A stretch of DNA of 45,807 bases, from assembly GCA_900314555.1 (NCBI GenBank), contig OMVQ01000046.1:1-45807 (forward strand). The letters run 5' to 3'. Below are positions 10,093 through 17,850 of this stretch, piece after piece; position 1 is the stretch's first letter, and each line of letters opens with the position of its first letter. The DNA is from an uncultured Eubacteriales bacterium (GTDB taxonomy: Bacteria > Bacillota > Clostridia > Lachnospirales > Lachnospiraceae). The translations under genes were made by a program, and so were the position numbers. Below the pieces are notes generated by a model. It ran no database searches, was not told the DNA's origin, and worked only from the letters and a program-made list of their open reading frames with translations.

Positions 10093-10121
10093 ATAATAAC
10101 AGATATTTAGATATTTTTCAA
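10093..10121 (-). promoter_or_regulatory. Promoter of the XRE regulator
   Basis: On the minus strand, TTGAAA (10116-10121) and TATTAT (10093-10098) are separated by 17 bp. The palindromic operator 1 begins nine bases beyond the -10, an arrangement that fits autorepression. Confidence 0.75.
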
Positions 10122-10141
10122 CACATTTTATGTAAAAATAA

Positions 10142-10169
10142 TTGACAAATTTAGTTGCTATGTTATAAT
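10142..10169 (+). promoter_or_regulatory. Consensus sigma-A promoter of nfeD-flotillin
   Basis: Perfect consensus hexamers TTGACA (10142-10147) and TATAAT (10164-10169) with a 16-bp spacer. A promoter this strong usually needs repression; operator 2 lies 5 nt past the -10. Confidence 0.85.
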
Positions 10170-10173
10170 CAAT

Positions 10174-10188
10174 GTAAATATTATTTAC
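10174..10188. promoter_or_regulatory. Palindromic operator 2 (nfeD side)
   Basis: GTAAATATTATTTAC, the reverse complement of operator 1, sits over the expected transcription start of the nfeD promoter. A weaker related sequence, GTAAATAAATTTAT (10206-10219), lies 17 nt downstream and could be a third, auxiliary site. Confidence 0.75.
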
Positions 10189-10283
10189 GTGGCATAGTTG
10201 TATAGGTAAATAAATTTATATGACATATTAATTCAGTTTTACGAACACCTAATTAAGCAATATATGGTTCAGGAGGAAATGTT

Positions 10284-11174
10284 ATGGCAGTTTGGTGGGA
10301 ATCACTTATGACAATTGAAAAAGTTTTATATTGTATTGCAGTTCCATCTACGATTATATTTGTAATGCAGGCGTTATTTATCATATTCGGAAGTCATGGA
10401 CATGGAATGGATACGAGTGATACTTCGGGAATTGATTTTGACCATGACGTATCGGGAATGCATGGAATAGGATTAGACCATGATATATCAGGAATGCATG
10501 GAATAGGATTAGACCACGACATATCAGGAATGCATGGAATAGGATTAGACCATGATATATCGGGAATACATGGAATAGGATTAGACCACGATATATCGGG
10601 AATACATGGAGCAGGCTGTGGACACGACATATCGGGAATACATGGAGCAGGCTGTGGACATGATATATCAGGAGTTCATGGAACTGATTTGAACCATGGA
10701 GAACTTGATTATAGTCATATTTCAGCAGATGATGCAAGTACACATCACGATGCAGGCGATAATCTTGAATCATTCAGATTATTTACCATGCAGGGAATTA
10801 TTGGTTTCTTCTGTATGTTTTCATGGGCATCGATAGCAGGGATAGCGAACAATATGAAACCGGGACCTGCGATTCTGATAGGTTTTGTACTTGGTTTTAT
10901 CTTAATGTTTGTTGTGGCTGTAATTATAAAATATTCCTATAGACTAGCACAGGATGGTACTTTTGATATAAGAGACACATTAGGAGTAAATGCAACGGTT
11001 TATCTTCCTATACCACCAGCTAAGAGTGGTCAGGGCAAGGTAAATGTTATGGTATCGGAGCGAATGGTAGAACTTAATGCCATAACAGAGAGTGATACCA
11101 TTATATCAACAGGTGAGACTGTTAGAATCATTGATATAATTAATGATGTAGTTCTGGTAGAAAAGGAAGTATGA
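10284..11174 (+). CDS. NfeD-like membrane protein with His/Asp-rich 12-residue repeats
   Basis: The C-terminal half looks like a short NfeD protein: two membrane segments (about residues 168-190 and 196-217) then a small OB-like beta domain (about 228-296: DTLGVNATVYLPIPP to VVLVEKEV). NfeD proteins pair with flotillins, and a flotillin follows here. An additional N-terminal membrane segment spans about residues 14-36. Between it and the NfeD part lies a region (residues 53-136) of seven exact-length 12-residue repeats of consensus DHDISGxHGIGL, rich in His, Asp and Gly, then a further His-rich stretch (HISADDASTHHDAGD). Such a segment could bind divalent metal. Start set by AGGAGG at 10271-10276. 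Driven by the strong, probably repressed promoter upstream. Confidence 0.8.
   Translation: MAVWWESLMTIEKVLYCIAVPSTIIFVMQALFIIFGSHGHGMDTSDTSGIDFDHDVSGMHGIGLDHDISGMHGIGLDHDISGMHGIGLDHDISGIHGIGLDHDISGIHGAGCGHDISGIHGAGCGHDISGVHGTDLNHGELDYSHISADDASTHHDAGDNLESFRLFTMQGIIGFFCMFSWASIAGIANNMKPGPAILIGFVLGFILMFVVAVIIKYSYRLAQDGTFDIRDTLGVNATVYLPIPPAKSGQGKVNVMVSERMVELNAITESDTIISTGETVRIIDIINDVVLVEKEV
10440..10691 (+). repeat. Seven tandem 36-bp repeats in the nfeD-like gene
   Basis: Exactly 7 x 36 bp coding for (D/G)HD(I/V)SG(M/I/V)HG(I/A/T)(G/D)(L/C). The first three units (DHDVSGMHGIGL, then DHDISGMHGIGL twice) differ only by a conservative V/I change. Units 5-6 change IGL to AGC and introduce cysteines. 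Because the unit is a multiple of three, long spurious reading frames also appear on the minus strand here. Confidence 0.97.
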
Positions 11175-11349
11175 CATTTATTATAAAATGTCTACTTAAC
11201 TTTTTACATATATTTTAAACAGCACATACAATAAAGGATTATTTGGTAAATGAATGAGATTAGTTATTTAATATAATTATTAATAATCTGAAAATTAAAA
11301 AATTAAGAATGTTATGTGCAGACAAATACAGATTTCAGGAGGAAAAAGT

Positions 11350-12831
11350 ATGGGTTACGAATTTATTATTGCCGTAGGAGTTGCAACAGTTGTTATTATT
11401 ATGTTAATAGTCGCAATTCTTTCAAGGTATCGTAAGTGTCCATCAGATAAGGTATTAGTTATCTATGGTAAAGTAGGTGCAGACAAGAATGGTCAGGCTA
11501 GATCAGCAAAATGTATTCATGGTGGTGCAGCATTTATAGTACCAATTATCCAGTCATATCAGTATATGGATTTAACACCGATTTCCATTAATGTTGATTT
11601 GAGAAATGCATTATCTAAACAGAACATCAGAGTAGATGTTCCATCAAGATTTACAGTTGGAATTTCAACTGAACCGGGAATTATGCAGAATGCAGCAGAG
11701 AGACTTTTAGGTCTTAAGATGAACGAGATACAGGAATTAGCTAAGGATATAATTCTTGGTCAGTTACGTTTAGTTATTGCTACAATGGAGATTGAGGAAA
11801 TTAACTCAGACAGAGATAAATTCTTGATATCAGTTTCAAACAATGTGGAAATTGAATTAAAGAAAATCGGTTTAAGACTTATAAACGTTAACGTAACAGA
11901 TATTAACGATGAATCAGGTTACATAGAAGCATTAGGTAAGGAAGCAGCAGCTAAGGCTATAAATGATGCTAAGAAGAGTGTTGCTGAAAAGGATAAAGAC
12001 GGTGAAATAGGTCAGGCTAATGCAAGAAGAGAACAACGTATTCAGGTAGCAGCGGCAGATGCAGCAGCTATTAAGGGTGAAAATGAAGCTAAGATAGAGG
12101 TAGCTTTATCAGAGGCAGCAAGAAGAGAAAAAGAAGCTGAGGCATTAAAGATAGCAACAGCAGCAGAACAGGTTCAAGCAGCAAAGGCTAAAGAAGAGGC
12201 ATATGTAGCTCAGAAAGAAGCAGAGCAGACTCGTGCAGAACTTGAGAGAGCAACACAGCAGGCAGATATCATTATTAAAGCACAGATTGCCAAAGAGCAG
12301 GCGGAGATTGCAGCGGAAGCCGAAGCAGAAGTTGCAAGAAGAAAGGCTAGAGGTGAAGCTGATGCCATCTATGCTAAGATGGAAGCACAGGCAAAAGGTG
12401 TTCAGGAAATGTTATCTAAGCAGGCAGCAGGTATGAAACAGTTAGTTGATGCAGCAGGTGGAGATGCAGATGCAGCAGTTAAGTTTATTGTTGCAGACAA
12501 GCTTCAGGAACTTATGCAGATACAGGTTGATGCTATTAAGAATATTAAAATTGATAAGGTTACAGTATGGGATTCTATGAATGGCAATGGTGATGGAACA
12601 CCAACAACAGCTAATTTTCTTTCAGGAATGATGAAATCAATTCCTCCAATGAATGAGTTATTTAAACAGGCAGGAATGGAATTACCAACATTTATGGGTA
12701 AAGATATTAATTCATCAGAGAAGAGTTCAGCTAATACAGATGCGAATGTGAAAAAAGAAGTTAAAGTTACAGACGAAACAAATGTAGTTAGCGATGATGA
12801 TTCAACTGATAATAAGGACATAATATTTTAA
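11350..12831 (+). CDS. Flotillin-family SPFH protein
   Basis: Membrane-scaffold protein of the flotillin family (YuaG/FloT type), which organises functional membrane microdomains. One N-terminal hydrophobic hairpin (FIIAVGVATVVIIMLIVAIL) is followed by an SPFH domain (about residues 30-195). Then comes a long Ala/Glu/Lys-rich coiled coil (about 210-375) with the repetitive EAEA/AKE heptads typical of flotillins. The C-terminal helical segment is followed by a disordered tail. The start is ATG 11350, seven bases after AGGAGG (11337-11342); the upstream in-frame ATG at 11314 lacks such a site. It is co-directional with the NfeD-like gene (175-nt gap), the conserved YuaF-YuaG arrangement. Confidence 0.93.
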   Translation: MGYEFIIAVGVATVVIIMLIVAILSRYRKCPSDKVLVIYGKVGADKNGQARSAKCIHGGAAFIVPIIQSYQYMDLTPISINVDLRNALSKQNIRVDVPSRFTVGISTEPGIMQNAAERLLGLKMNEIQELAKDIILGQLRLVIATMEIEEINSDRDKFLISVSNNVEIELKKIGLRLINVNVTDINDESGYIEALGKEAAAKAINDAKKSVAEKDKDGEIGQANARREQRIQVAAADAAAIKGENEAKIEVALSEAARREKEAEALKIATAAEQVQAAKAKEEAYVAQKEAEQTRAELERATQQADIIIKAQIAKEQAEIAAEAEAEVARRKARGEADAIYAKMEAQAKGVQEMLSKQAAGMKQLVDAAGGDADAAVKFIVADKLQELMQIQVDAIKNIKIDKVTVWDSMNGNGDGTPTTANFLSGMMKSIPPMNELFKQAGMELPTFMGKDINSSEKSSANTDANVKKEVKVTDETNVVSDDDSTDNKDIIF

Positions 12832-12851
12832 AAAATAGCTTGTTCTGGTAT

Positions 12852-12920
12852 AAAACGTAATCTAATTGATTTTGCATTATGACATGTGTAAATGATTTAG
12901 ATTGCGTTTTTTGTTTTTGT
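12852..12920 (+). terminator. Terminator after the flotillin gene
   Basis: Left arm AAAACGTAATCTAA (12852-12865) pairs imperfectly with TTTAGATTGCGTTTT (12896-12910). The right arm runs into a T-rich tract. The loop is long (about 30 nt), so strength is uncertain. Confidence 0.55.
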
Positions 12921-12960
12921 GAATAAGTGAAGTGTAATTAAACATAATATAATTAGAATA

Positions 12961-13057
12961 AAATGTTGCAGGCATCACATTTAGCATCTATCGCAGAGCC
13001 AAATCTGATATTTGACTCGCGATTCCTCCGGCACTTTGTGCCTGCGGAAATGGAGAA
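12961..13057 (+). repeat. Modular leader element, copy 1 (type B, 5'-truncated)
   Basis: This copy lacks hairpin 1. Hairpin 2 is partial (AATGT / ACATT around the B-type loop tgcaggcatc). Hairpin 3 is the B-type ATCGCAGAGCCAAAT / ATTTGACTCGCGAT, with one C-A mismatch against the other B copies. It ends in the GC-rich CCGGCAC/GTGCC stem and the Shine-Dalgarno GGAAATGGAGA, which also forms the 5' edge of copy 2. Confidence 0.8.
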
Positions 13058-13205
13058 AGTGTGAAAAATAATGCTGATGCGATTATTTTTCACACAGTTA
13101 TTTGCTTCAGGGCGAAAGCAAATAGCCTTTATGGCAGATGAGAAATCGCCTGTGCGAATTTCTCATCGCCTCTTCGCAACAAGTCGCTCAGAAATGAGGT
13201 GTAGT
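13049..13205 (+). repeat. Modular leader element, copy 2 (type A), before the spore-protein gene
   Basis: Hairpin 1: GTGTGAAAAATAAT (13059-13072) pairs perfectly with ATTATTTTTCACAC (13082-13095). Hairpin 2: TATTTGCTT / AAGCAAATA. Hairpin 3: GATGAGAAAT (13137-13146) / ATTTCTCATC. The unit ends with the Shine-Dalgarno ATGAGG just before ATG 13206. It is stacked directly behind copy 1. Confidence 0.9.
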
Positions 13206-13394
13206 ATGGGTAATTATGATAATCTGTCTGAAAATGATAAATTAAAATATGAGATAGCTGAGGAGTTAGGATTATTAGACAAGGTCAAAGAACTGGGCTG
13301 GAAAGGATTGTCTGCTAAGGAATCAGGTAAAATTGGTGGAATGATAGTGGCAAGAAAGAAAAAGTCTGAGAAGAATATGAGAAAATATAACTAA
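13206..13394 (+). CDS. Small acid-soluble spore protein-like (62 aa)
   Basis: The 62-residue protein resembles alpha/beta-type and SspF-like SASPs, which coat DNA in spores: LKYEIAEELGLLDKV, then WKGLSAKESGKIGG. The last motif resembles the GPR protease and DNA-binding consensus region, and a basic tail follows. The reading frame stays open upstream through the leader element, which would add 45 residues (MADEKSP... type). That stretch recurs before unrelated genes as part of the element, and GAGG seven bases upstream supports ATG 13206. Whether this organism sporulates cannot be told from this window. Confidence 0.75.
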   Translation: MGNYDNLSENDKLKYEIAEELGLLDKVKELGWKGLSAKESGKIGGMIVARKKKSEKNMRKYN

Positions 13395-13487
13395 AATCAT
13401 ATGATGTGTATACTGTGCAATTTGATTAAATTGTGTTACAATATGGCATGTAATTGTTAAGTGTATAATCAGGAAAGGAATTTATGT

Positions 13488-14204
13488 ATGTTAGAACTAA
13501 AGAATATATCATTTGACGTGCCACAGGGAGATGGAGAAAAAGGTATACTTAAAAATGTTAGTGTTAAGATAGATGATAAGAAATTTGTTGCAATTACAGG
13601 ACCTAATGGTGGTGGTAAATCTACATTGGCAAAAATAATTGCAGGCATTTATAGGCCAACAGAAGGACAGATAATTTTCGATGGTCAGGATATAACAGAT
13701 ATGAGTATTACTGACAGAGCAAAAGCAGGAATAAGTTTTGCATTTCAGCAGCCTGTCAAATTTAAAGGTATTAAAGTTAAGGATTTGATTAAATTAGCAT
13801 CAGGTAATACATTATCAGTGTCAAGTGCATGTGATTATTTGTCAGAAGTAGGACTTTGTGCAAGAGATTATATTAACAGAGATGTTGATGGAAGTCTCTC
13901 CGGTGGAGAGTTAAAGAGAATTGAGATAGCTACAATTATTGCCAGAGGTACTAAGTTAAGTTTATTTGATGAACCGGAAGCAGGAATAGATTTATGGAGT
14001 TTTAAAAATCTGATAGATGTATTTGAAAAAATGCATAAAGAGAAAGATACTTCCATAATAATTATTTCACATCAGGAAAGAATACTTGATATTGCTGATG
14101 AGATATTAGTCCTTGCAAATGGTGAGATACAGGCACAGGGTAAGAAAGAAGATATTTTACCTGAATTATTAGATGGAACAGGCAGTTGTAAATTTTATAA
14201 ATAA
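13488..14204 (+). CDS. SufC-like Fe-S assembly ATPase
   Basis: ABC ATPase of the SufC type, 238 residues. It has Walker A GPNGGGKST (residues 38-46), a Q-loop (AFQQP), signature LSGGELKRIEIA, Walker B SLFDEPEAGID, and the SufC-like ISHQERILDIADEILVLANG C-terminus. ATG 13488 has AGGAAAGGA eight bases upstream. The next gene is a SufB/SufD homologue, and no sufS, sufU or sufE is nearby. This is the two-component arrangement seen in methanogens and many anaerobes (SmsC-SmsB, the proposed minimal SUF system). It would provide ATP-driven conformational change during cluster assembly on the SufB-like scaffold. Confidence 0.88.
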   Translation: MLELKNISFDVPQGDGEKGILKNVSVKIDDKKFVAITGPNGGGKSTLAKIIAGIYRPTEGQIIFDGQDITDMSITDRAKAGISFAFQQPVKFKGIKVKDLIKLASGNTLSVSSACDYLSEVGLCARDYINRDVDGSLSGGELKRIEIATIIARGTKLSLFDEPEAGIDLWSFKNLIDVFEKMHKEKDTSIIIISHQERILDIADEILVLANGEIQAQGKKEDILPELLDGTGSCKFYK

Positions 14205-14220
14205 AATATATAGCAATCAA

Positions 14221-14382
14221 AAATGGAGAATAGTGTAAAAAAAATAATGCTGATGCACTTATTTTTTTACACAGCTATTTGTTCTAGAGCGAAAACAAAT
14301 AGCATTTATGGCAGATGAGAAATCGCCTGCGCGAATTTCTCATCACCTCTTCGCGACAAGACGCTCAGAAATGGAGAATATT
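14221..14382 (+). repeat. Modular leader element, copy 3 (type A), before sufB-like gene
   Basis: Hairpin 1 (14233-14272) is GTGTAAAA... / ...TTTTACAC: the G-C pair of other copies is replaced by A-T on both sides. Hairpin 2 is GCTATTTGTT / AACAAATAGC, where other copies have TTTGC/GCAAA, again a double change. Hairpin 3 is GATGAGAAAT / ATTTCTCATC. The 5' edge AATGGAGAATAGTGTG and the 3' edge AATGGAGAATATTGTG are near-identical direct repeats, the latter supplying the Shine-Dalgarno and the GTG start. Confidence 0.9.
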
Positions 14383-15318
14383 GTGGATAACAAGAATAAA
14401 ATAGATAGAATACAAATGGGATTACTTGAAGAAATTGCTGATCTTCATGGAGTACCGGAGGGAGCATATAATATAAGAGCAAACGGACAGCTTGCAGGAA
14501 GGAATACAACAGCTAACATTGATATAGTTACTAAAACAGATAAACCGGGAATAGACATTATAATTAAACCTAATACGAAGAATGAAAGTGTGCATATTCC
14601 GGTTGTGTTAAGCCAGACAGGACTTACAGATTTAGTATACAATGATTTCTATATCGGAGAAAATTGTGACGTAACGATAATTGCAGGTTGTGGAATACAT
14701 AATGGTGGAGAGAAAAAGGCACAGCATGATGGAATTCATACATTCTATGTTGGTGAGAATTCTAAGCTTAAATATGTTGAGAAACATTATGGAGCAGGTG
14801 ACGGCTCGGGTGAAAATGTAATGAATCCGACAACGATAGTTCATATAGCTAATGGCGGATATATGGAGATGGAAACTGTCCAGATAAAAGGAATTGATTC
14901 TACAGACAGAATAACTAAAGCTGAATTAGGGGATAATGCAACACTTATCATTAAAGAGAAGCTTATGACTCATGGTAAACAGTATGCGAAATCAGAGTTC
15001 GAAGTAAATCTTAATGGTGAAAATTCAAGTACAAATGTAATCTCAAGAGCTGTTGCAAAAGAAGATTCAAAACAGTTATTTGTTTCTAAAATCAATGGAA
15101 ATAATATGTGTGCCGGACATTCAGAGTGTGATGCGATAATAATGGATAATGCTAAGATAAGCGCTATACCTGAAATTACTGCAAATAATCTTGAGGCACA
15201 ATTAATTCATGAAGCTGCTATTGGTAAGATTGCAGGCGAGCAGATTATAAAACTTATGACTCTTGGACTTACTGAAGAAGAGGCAGAAGCAGAAATTGTA
15301 AATGGCTTTTTGAAATAA
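14383..15318 (+). CDS. SufB/SufD-family Fe-S scaffold protein (minimal SufB)
   Basis: The 311-residue protein belongs to the SufB/SufD beta-helix family. The C-terminal region is diagnostic: a conserved cysteine in GHSECDAIIMD, then the HEAAIGKI and EIVNGFLK segments of the family. It is far shorter than SufB (about 470), matching the SmsB form that works with SmsC as a C2B2 complex for Fe-S assembly. GTG 14383 is preferred: GGAG lies six bases upstream, as in the other genes preceded by the same leader element. ATG 14371 lies on the Shine-Dalgarno, and ATG 14308 is inside the element. Co-directional with the sufC-like gene across the 178-nt gap holding leader copy 3. Confidence 0.85.
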   Translation: MDNKNKIDRIQMGLLEEIADLHGVPEGAYNIRANGQLAGRNTTANIDIVTKTDKPGIDIIIKPNTKNESVHIPVVLSQTGLTDLVYNDFYIGENCDVTIIAGCGIHNGGEKKAQHDGIHTFYVGENSKLKYVEKHYGAGDGSGENVMNPTTIVHIANGGYMEMETVQIKGIDSTDRITKAELGDNATLIIKEKLMTHGKQYAKSEFEVNLNGENSSTNVISRAVAKEDSKQLFVSKINGNNMCAGHSECDAIIMDNAKISAIPEITANNLEAQLIHEAAIGKIAGEQIIKLMTLGLTEEEAEAEIVNGFLK

Positions 15319-15481
15319 TTATGTCGAAAAATTATGAAAAATGAAATAAAAATTTTATATTTTTTTGATAAAAAATATCTGTCATAATTGAGTAATATAT
15401 GATATTATATTCTAAACAAAAGGTAGAAAATTGAGGGAAGACGAGTATGAATCAGAAATTTCACAGAAAGTAGGTGGTATT

Positions 15482-16219
15482 ATGAAATTTCGAAGAATTG
15501 ATGAAGATACGGTAAGATGCATAGTATCTAAGGAAGATATGCAGGAATTTGGAATTGTTTTAGAAGATTTCTTTAAGAATAAAAGTAAAATACATGATTT
15601 TTTACATGAAGTTGTGGAAAGGGCAGAGCAGGAAGTAGGATATGAACCTAAAGAGGGACTTCTTTCAATGCAGATAATGCCGATAAGCCAGAACTCAATA
15701 GCCATAACTTTCACAGAGAAAGAAGATGGTGGATACGATGATATGATTAATAATATCAAGGAAACAGTTGCAGACATAATCAGCGAGAATGAGGCAGATG
15801 ATGAATTGCAAAGTGATGATGCAATAGAAGATTTTGAAGATGAGATAGAAGTCAGTGATGAGAAAGATGACTTAGTTGAAGAGAATTTTACTGTAGGAAG
15901 AGATTACCGAAATATGCTGGATTATCCAAAGATTATGGTTGCGATGCCAACGATTCAGGGATTGGTAGATTATTGTAAAGCAGTAAATATTAATAAATCC
16001 ATCAGGAGTGAGTTATATTATCTTAAGAATAAAGAGTTGTATTGCTTAGTGATTGATAAGAATAGATTATCCGTAAATGATTTTAAGACGATAACAAGAC
16101 TTGCAATCGAGTATTCATCAAATATAACCAATAACAAAAAGATAATAGCTTATGTCAGAGAACAGGGCGAAGTGATATTTGATATGAGTGCATATAGATT
16201 TCTTACAGCATATATGTAA
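15482..16219 (+). CDS. mecA: MecA-family adaptor protein
   Basis: MecA proteins deliver substrates (ComK and others) to ClpCP and help ClpC oligomerise. The 245-residue protein has the family N-terminus MKFRRIDEDTVRCIVS, an acidic linker (about residues 100-135) and a C-terminal ClpC-binding-type domain ending in a FLTAYM tail. The upstream TTG at 15431 would add 17 residues unlike the family; ATG 15482, preceded by AGGTGG, gives the canonical start. Flanked downstream by a terminator shared with degV. Confidence 0.85.
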   Translation: MKFRRIDEDTVRCIVSKEDMQEFGIVLEDFFKNKSKIHDFLHEVVERAEQEVGYEPKEGLLSMQIMPISQNSIAITFTEKEDGGYDDMINNIKETVADIISENEADDELQSDDAIEDFEDEIEVSDEKDDLVEENFTVGRDYRNMLDYPKIMVAMPTIQGLVDYCKAVNINKSIRSELYYLKNKELYCLVIDKNRLSVNDFKTITRLAIEYSSNITNNKKIIAYVREQGEVIFDMSAYRFLTAYM

Positions 16220-16298
16220 AAGAAAATTTATAATTGAACAGACATATATAAGCTGTAGAACATGTGAAAATATTTGATATATAAAAATATATAAAATT

Positions 16299-16350
16299 AA
16301 AAGCTGATGCATAACAATTATATGAATTGTAATACATCAGCTTTAAATTT
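16299..16350. terminator. Bidirectional terminator between mecA and degV
   Basis: AAAAGCTGATG (16299-16309) pairs with CATCAGCTTT (16335-16344), with an inner ACAATT/AATTGT stem. T-rich sequence follows on the plus strand and AT-rich on the minus. A second small palindrome, AATGATTTTT / AGAAAATCATT, touches the degV stop codon (about 16365-16390). Confidence 0.8.
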
Positions 16351-16389
16351 TTATATTTAGAAGTTAATGATTTTTATATAGAAAATCAT

Positions 16390-17274
16390 TTATAAAGATG
16401 CTTTTTTGACAAGTCCAACACCAAGAGCATATGGGCCTGTATGACAACCGATTGTAGTACCGATTCGAATCTTGACTGTAGGATCACATTTTACGCCTAA
16501 TAACTCTTCAAATTGAGTCTGAAACTCTTTAGCTTCCTCAATTCCATAACCACATGCAACGGAGAAGTTATAATCTGCTATATTTATTGCAGGATCTTTG
16601 AAATATGATGAAATTGAATTCAATACACTTTGAAGAGATTTCTTACGGCTTCTTGAGATTCCACCAAGAGAAATATCGCCATCTTTCATAATAATTGTAG
16701 GACGTATGCCAAGTTTATCGCCGGCTAAAACTGCAAGTTTGCCGATACGTCCGTTTTTGATTAAATATTCTAAAGAACCAACTGTGAAATAAATTCTTCC
16801 TGTTGATTTTATACTTTCTAATTCGTTAACTGCATCCTCAAAAGAAATACCTTTATCTCTTAATTTTACAGCTTCATTTACGAATAATCCCTCACTTGCT
16901 GTATTGAGTGTTGAATCGATAACTGCAATTTTAGCATCAGGATTGGATTCGAGTATTAAATTTTTAGCTGTGCATGCACTGTTATATGAACCACTGAATT
17001 TAGTTGTGATTGTTATACAGATTATTGGCATACCTTCATCGACAAATGGCTGGAATTTATCTAAATAATCCTGAACTGAAGGAAGAGATGATTTAGGTAC
17101 AGCATGTTCATTAATCATCTTGAGATAGAATGTATCGTGGTCAATTCCTTCGCCTTCTTTAGTATAATGTTCTCCATCAAAGGTTACATAGAATGGAACT
17201 ATTGTCACATTGTGTTCGGTTGTATATTCAGGGAGCAAATCACATGCTCCATCACTGATTATCTGAAAATTCAT
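16390..17274 (-). CDS. DegV family fatty-acid-binding protein
   Basis: DegV proteins bind long-chain fatty acids; FakB members present them to FakA kinase for phosphorylation into phospholipid synthesis. Diagnostic features in this 294-residue protein: IISDGACDLLPE at the N-terminus, VPKSSLPSVQDY, ITITTKFSGSYNSA, and a C-terminal GTTIGCHTGPYALGVG. ATG 17274, six bases after GAGG, is preferred over the in-frame ATG 17286 that overlaps that site. It is transcribed alone on the minus strand, with a palindromic leader just upstream. No fakA is visible in the window, so its partner is unknown. Confidence 0.93.
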   Translation of the reverse strand: MNFQIISDGACDLLPEYTTEHNVTIVPFYVTFDGEHYTKEGEGIDHDTFYLKMINEHAVPKSSLPSVQDYLDKFQPFVDEGMPIICITITTKFSGSYNSACTAKNLILESNPDAKIAVIDSTLNTASEGLFVNEAVKLRDKGISFEDAVNELESIKSTGRIYFTVGSLEYLIKNGRIGKLAVLAGDKLGIRPTIIMKDGDISLGGISRSRKKSLQSVLNSISSYFKDPAINIADYNFSVACGYGIEEAKEFQTQFEELLGVKCDPTVKIRIGTTIGCHTGPYALGVGLVKKASL

Positions 17275-17282
17275 TATATTCC

Positions 17283-17340
17283 TCATTTCCGCGCACGCTT
17301 CTGTATATAACGAAATGTGTCAAGTGCGCGCAGACACAAA
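17283..17340 (-). promoter_or_regulatory. Palindromic leader upstream of degV
   Basis: On the minus strand GCGCAC and GTGCGC flank a 26-nt loop, and the 3' arm runs straight into the Shine-Dalgarno GGAAATGAGG. An alternative hairpin, GTGTC/GACAC, shares the 5' arm. The arrangement (GC-rich 3' arm abutting GGAAATGAGG) resembles the 3' end of type-B leader elements, but hairpins 1-3 are absent. Confidence 0.5.
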
Positions 17341-17455
17341 TCTCATAAGTAAATTAAGTATGTCCGAAAGTTTATTAACTAATTCTAACAGACGTGGATA
17401 TTATATCATGTGGTTTTTAAAACTACAAGATGAAATAATATAAAAATTAAATAAT

Positions 17456-17485
17456 TTGTATATAAATATTGTTTTATGTTATAAT
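17456..17485 (+). promoter_or_regulatory. Promoter for the 17520 gene
   Basis: TTGTAT (17456-17461), 18-bp spacer, TATAAT (17480-17485) with TG two bases upstream (extended -10). The predicted start is about 30 nt before the ATG. Confidence 0.6.
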
Positions 17486-17519
17486 GGCGCAAAAGAATCG
17501 ATTAGAAATGAGGATTACA

Positions 17520-17801
17520 ATGTTTAGATTATGGGCTAAAATATATAAAGATAATCATATGATTAAGGATATGGTAGTTGAAAATCCAGATATAAATATG
17601 ACAAGGACAAAGAAAATATTTGCAGCACTTGATGAAGTCTGCTTAGAGTTTGATTTGAGTAAACCAATCTGGTTAGAATCGAATATTTCAGAATTTAAAA
17701 AAGTAGCAAAGACAAGATTTAATTCAGATAATTTTGTTGAAAGTATAGATTTTGATTTTCTGGAGATTCATATTATCGAAGAAGATTGTGGTTTGTACTA
17801 A
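17520..17801 (+). CDS. Conserved small hypothetical protein (93 aa)
   Basis: I do not recognise a family. The 93-residue product is soluble and mixed in charge, with the pattern RLWAKIYKDNHMIKD near the N-terminus, an Asp/Glu-rich middle and a FLEIHIIEEDC end. In Lachnospiraceae similar short ORFs often precede the mrp gene, but I state that as recollection only. ATG 17520 is preceded by AAATGAGG with the usual spacing and by its own promoter; in-frame ATGs farther upstream overlap the promoter. It lies 49 nt before mrp and is probably co-transcribed. Confidence 0.7.
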   Translation: MFRLWAKIYKDNHMIKDMVVENPDINMTRTKKIFAALDEVCLEFDLSKPIWLESNISEFKKVAKTRFNSDNFVESIDFDFLEIHIIEEDCGLY

Positions 17802-17850
17802 AATATGATATTATATATTAAGATTTATCTATGAAGTGAGGAAGTAAGCT

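Noticed and set aside
10381..10773. Long minus-strand reading frames opposite the nfeD-like gene
   Set aside because: They exist only because the 36-bp repeat is a multiple of three and keeps all frames periodic. The plus-strand gene has the promoter, Shine-Dalgarno and recognisable domains.
13071..13205. N-terminal extension MLMRLFF...MADEKSP... on the spore-type protein, sufB-like and methyltransferase genes
   Set aside because: The same peptide appears before unrelated proteins because it is the leader element read through. Each gene has a better start at the element's terminal Shine-Dalgarno.
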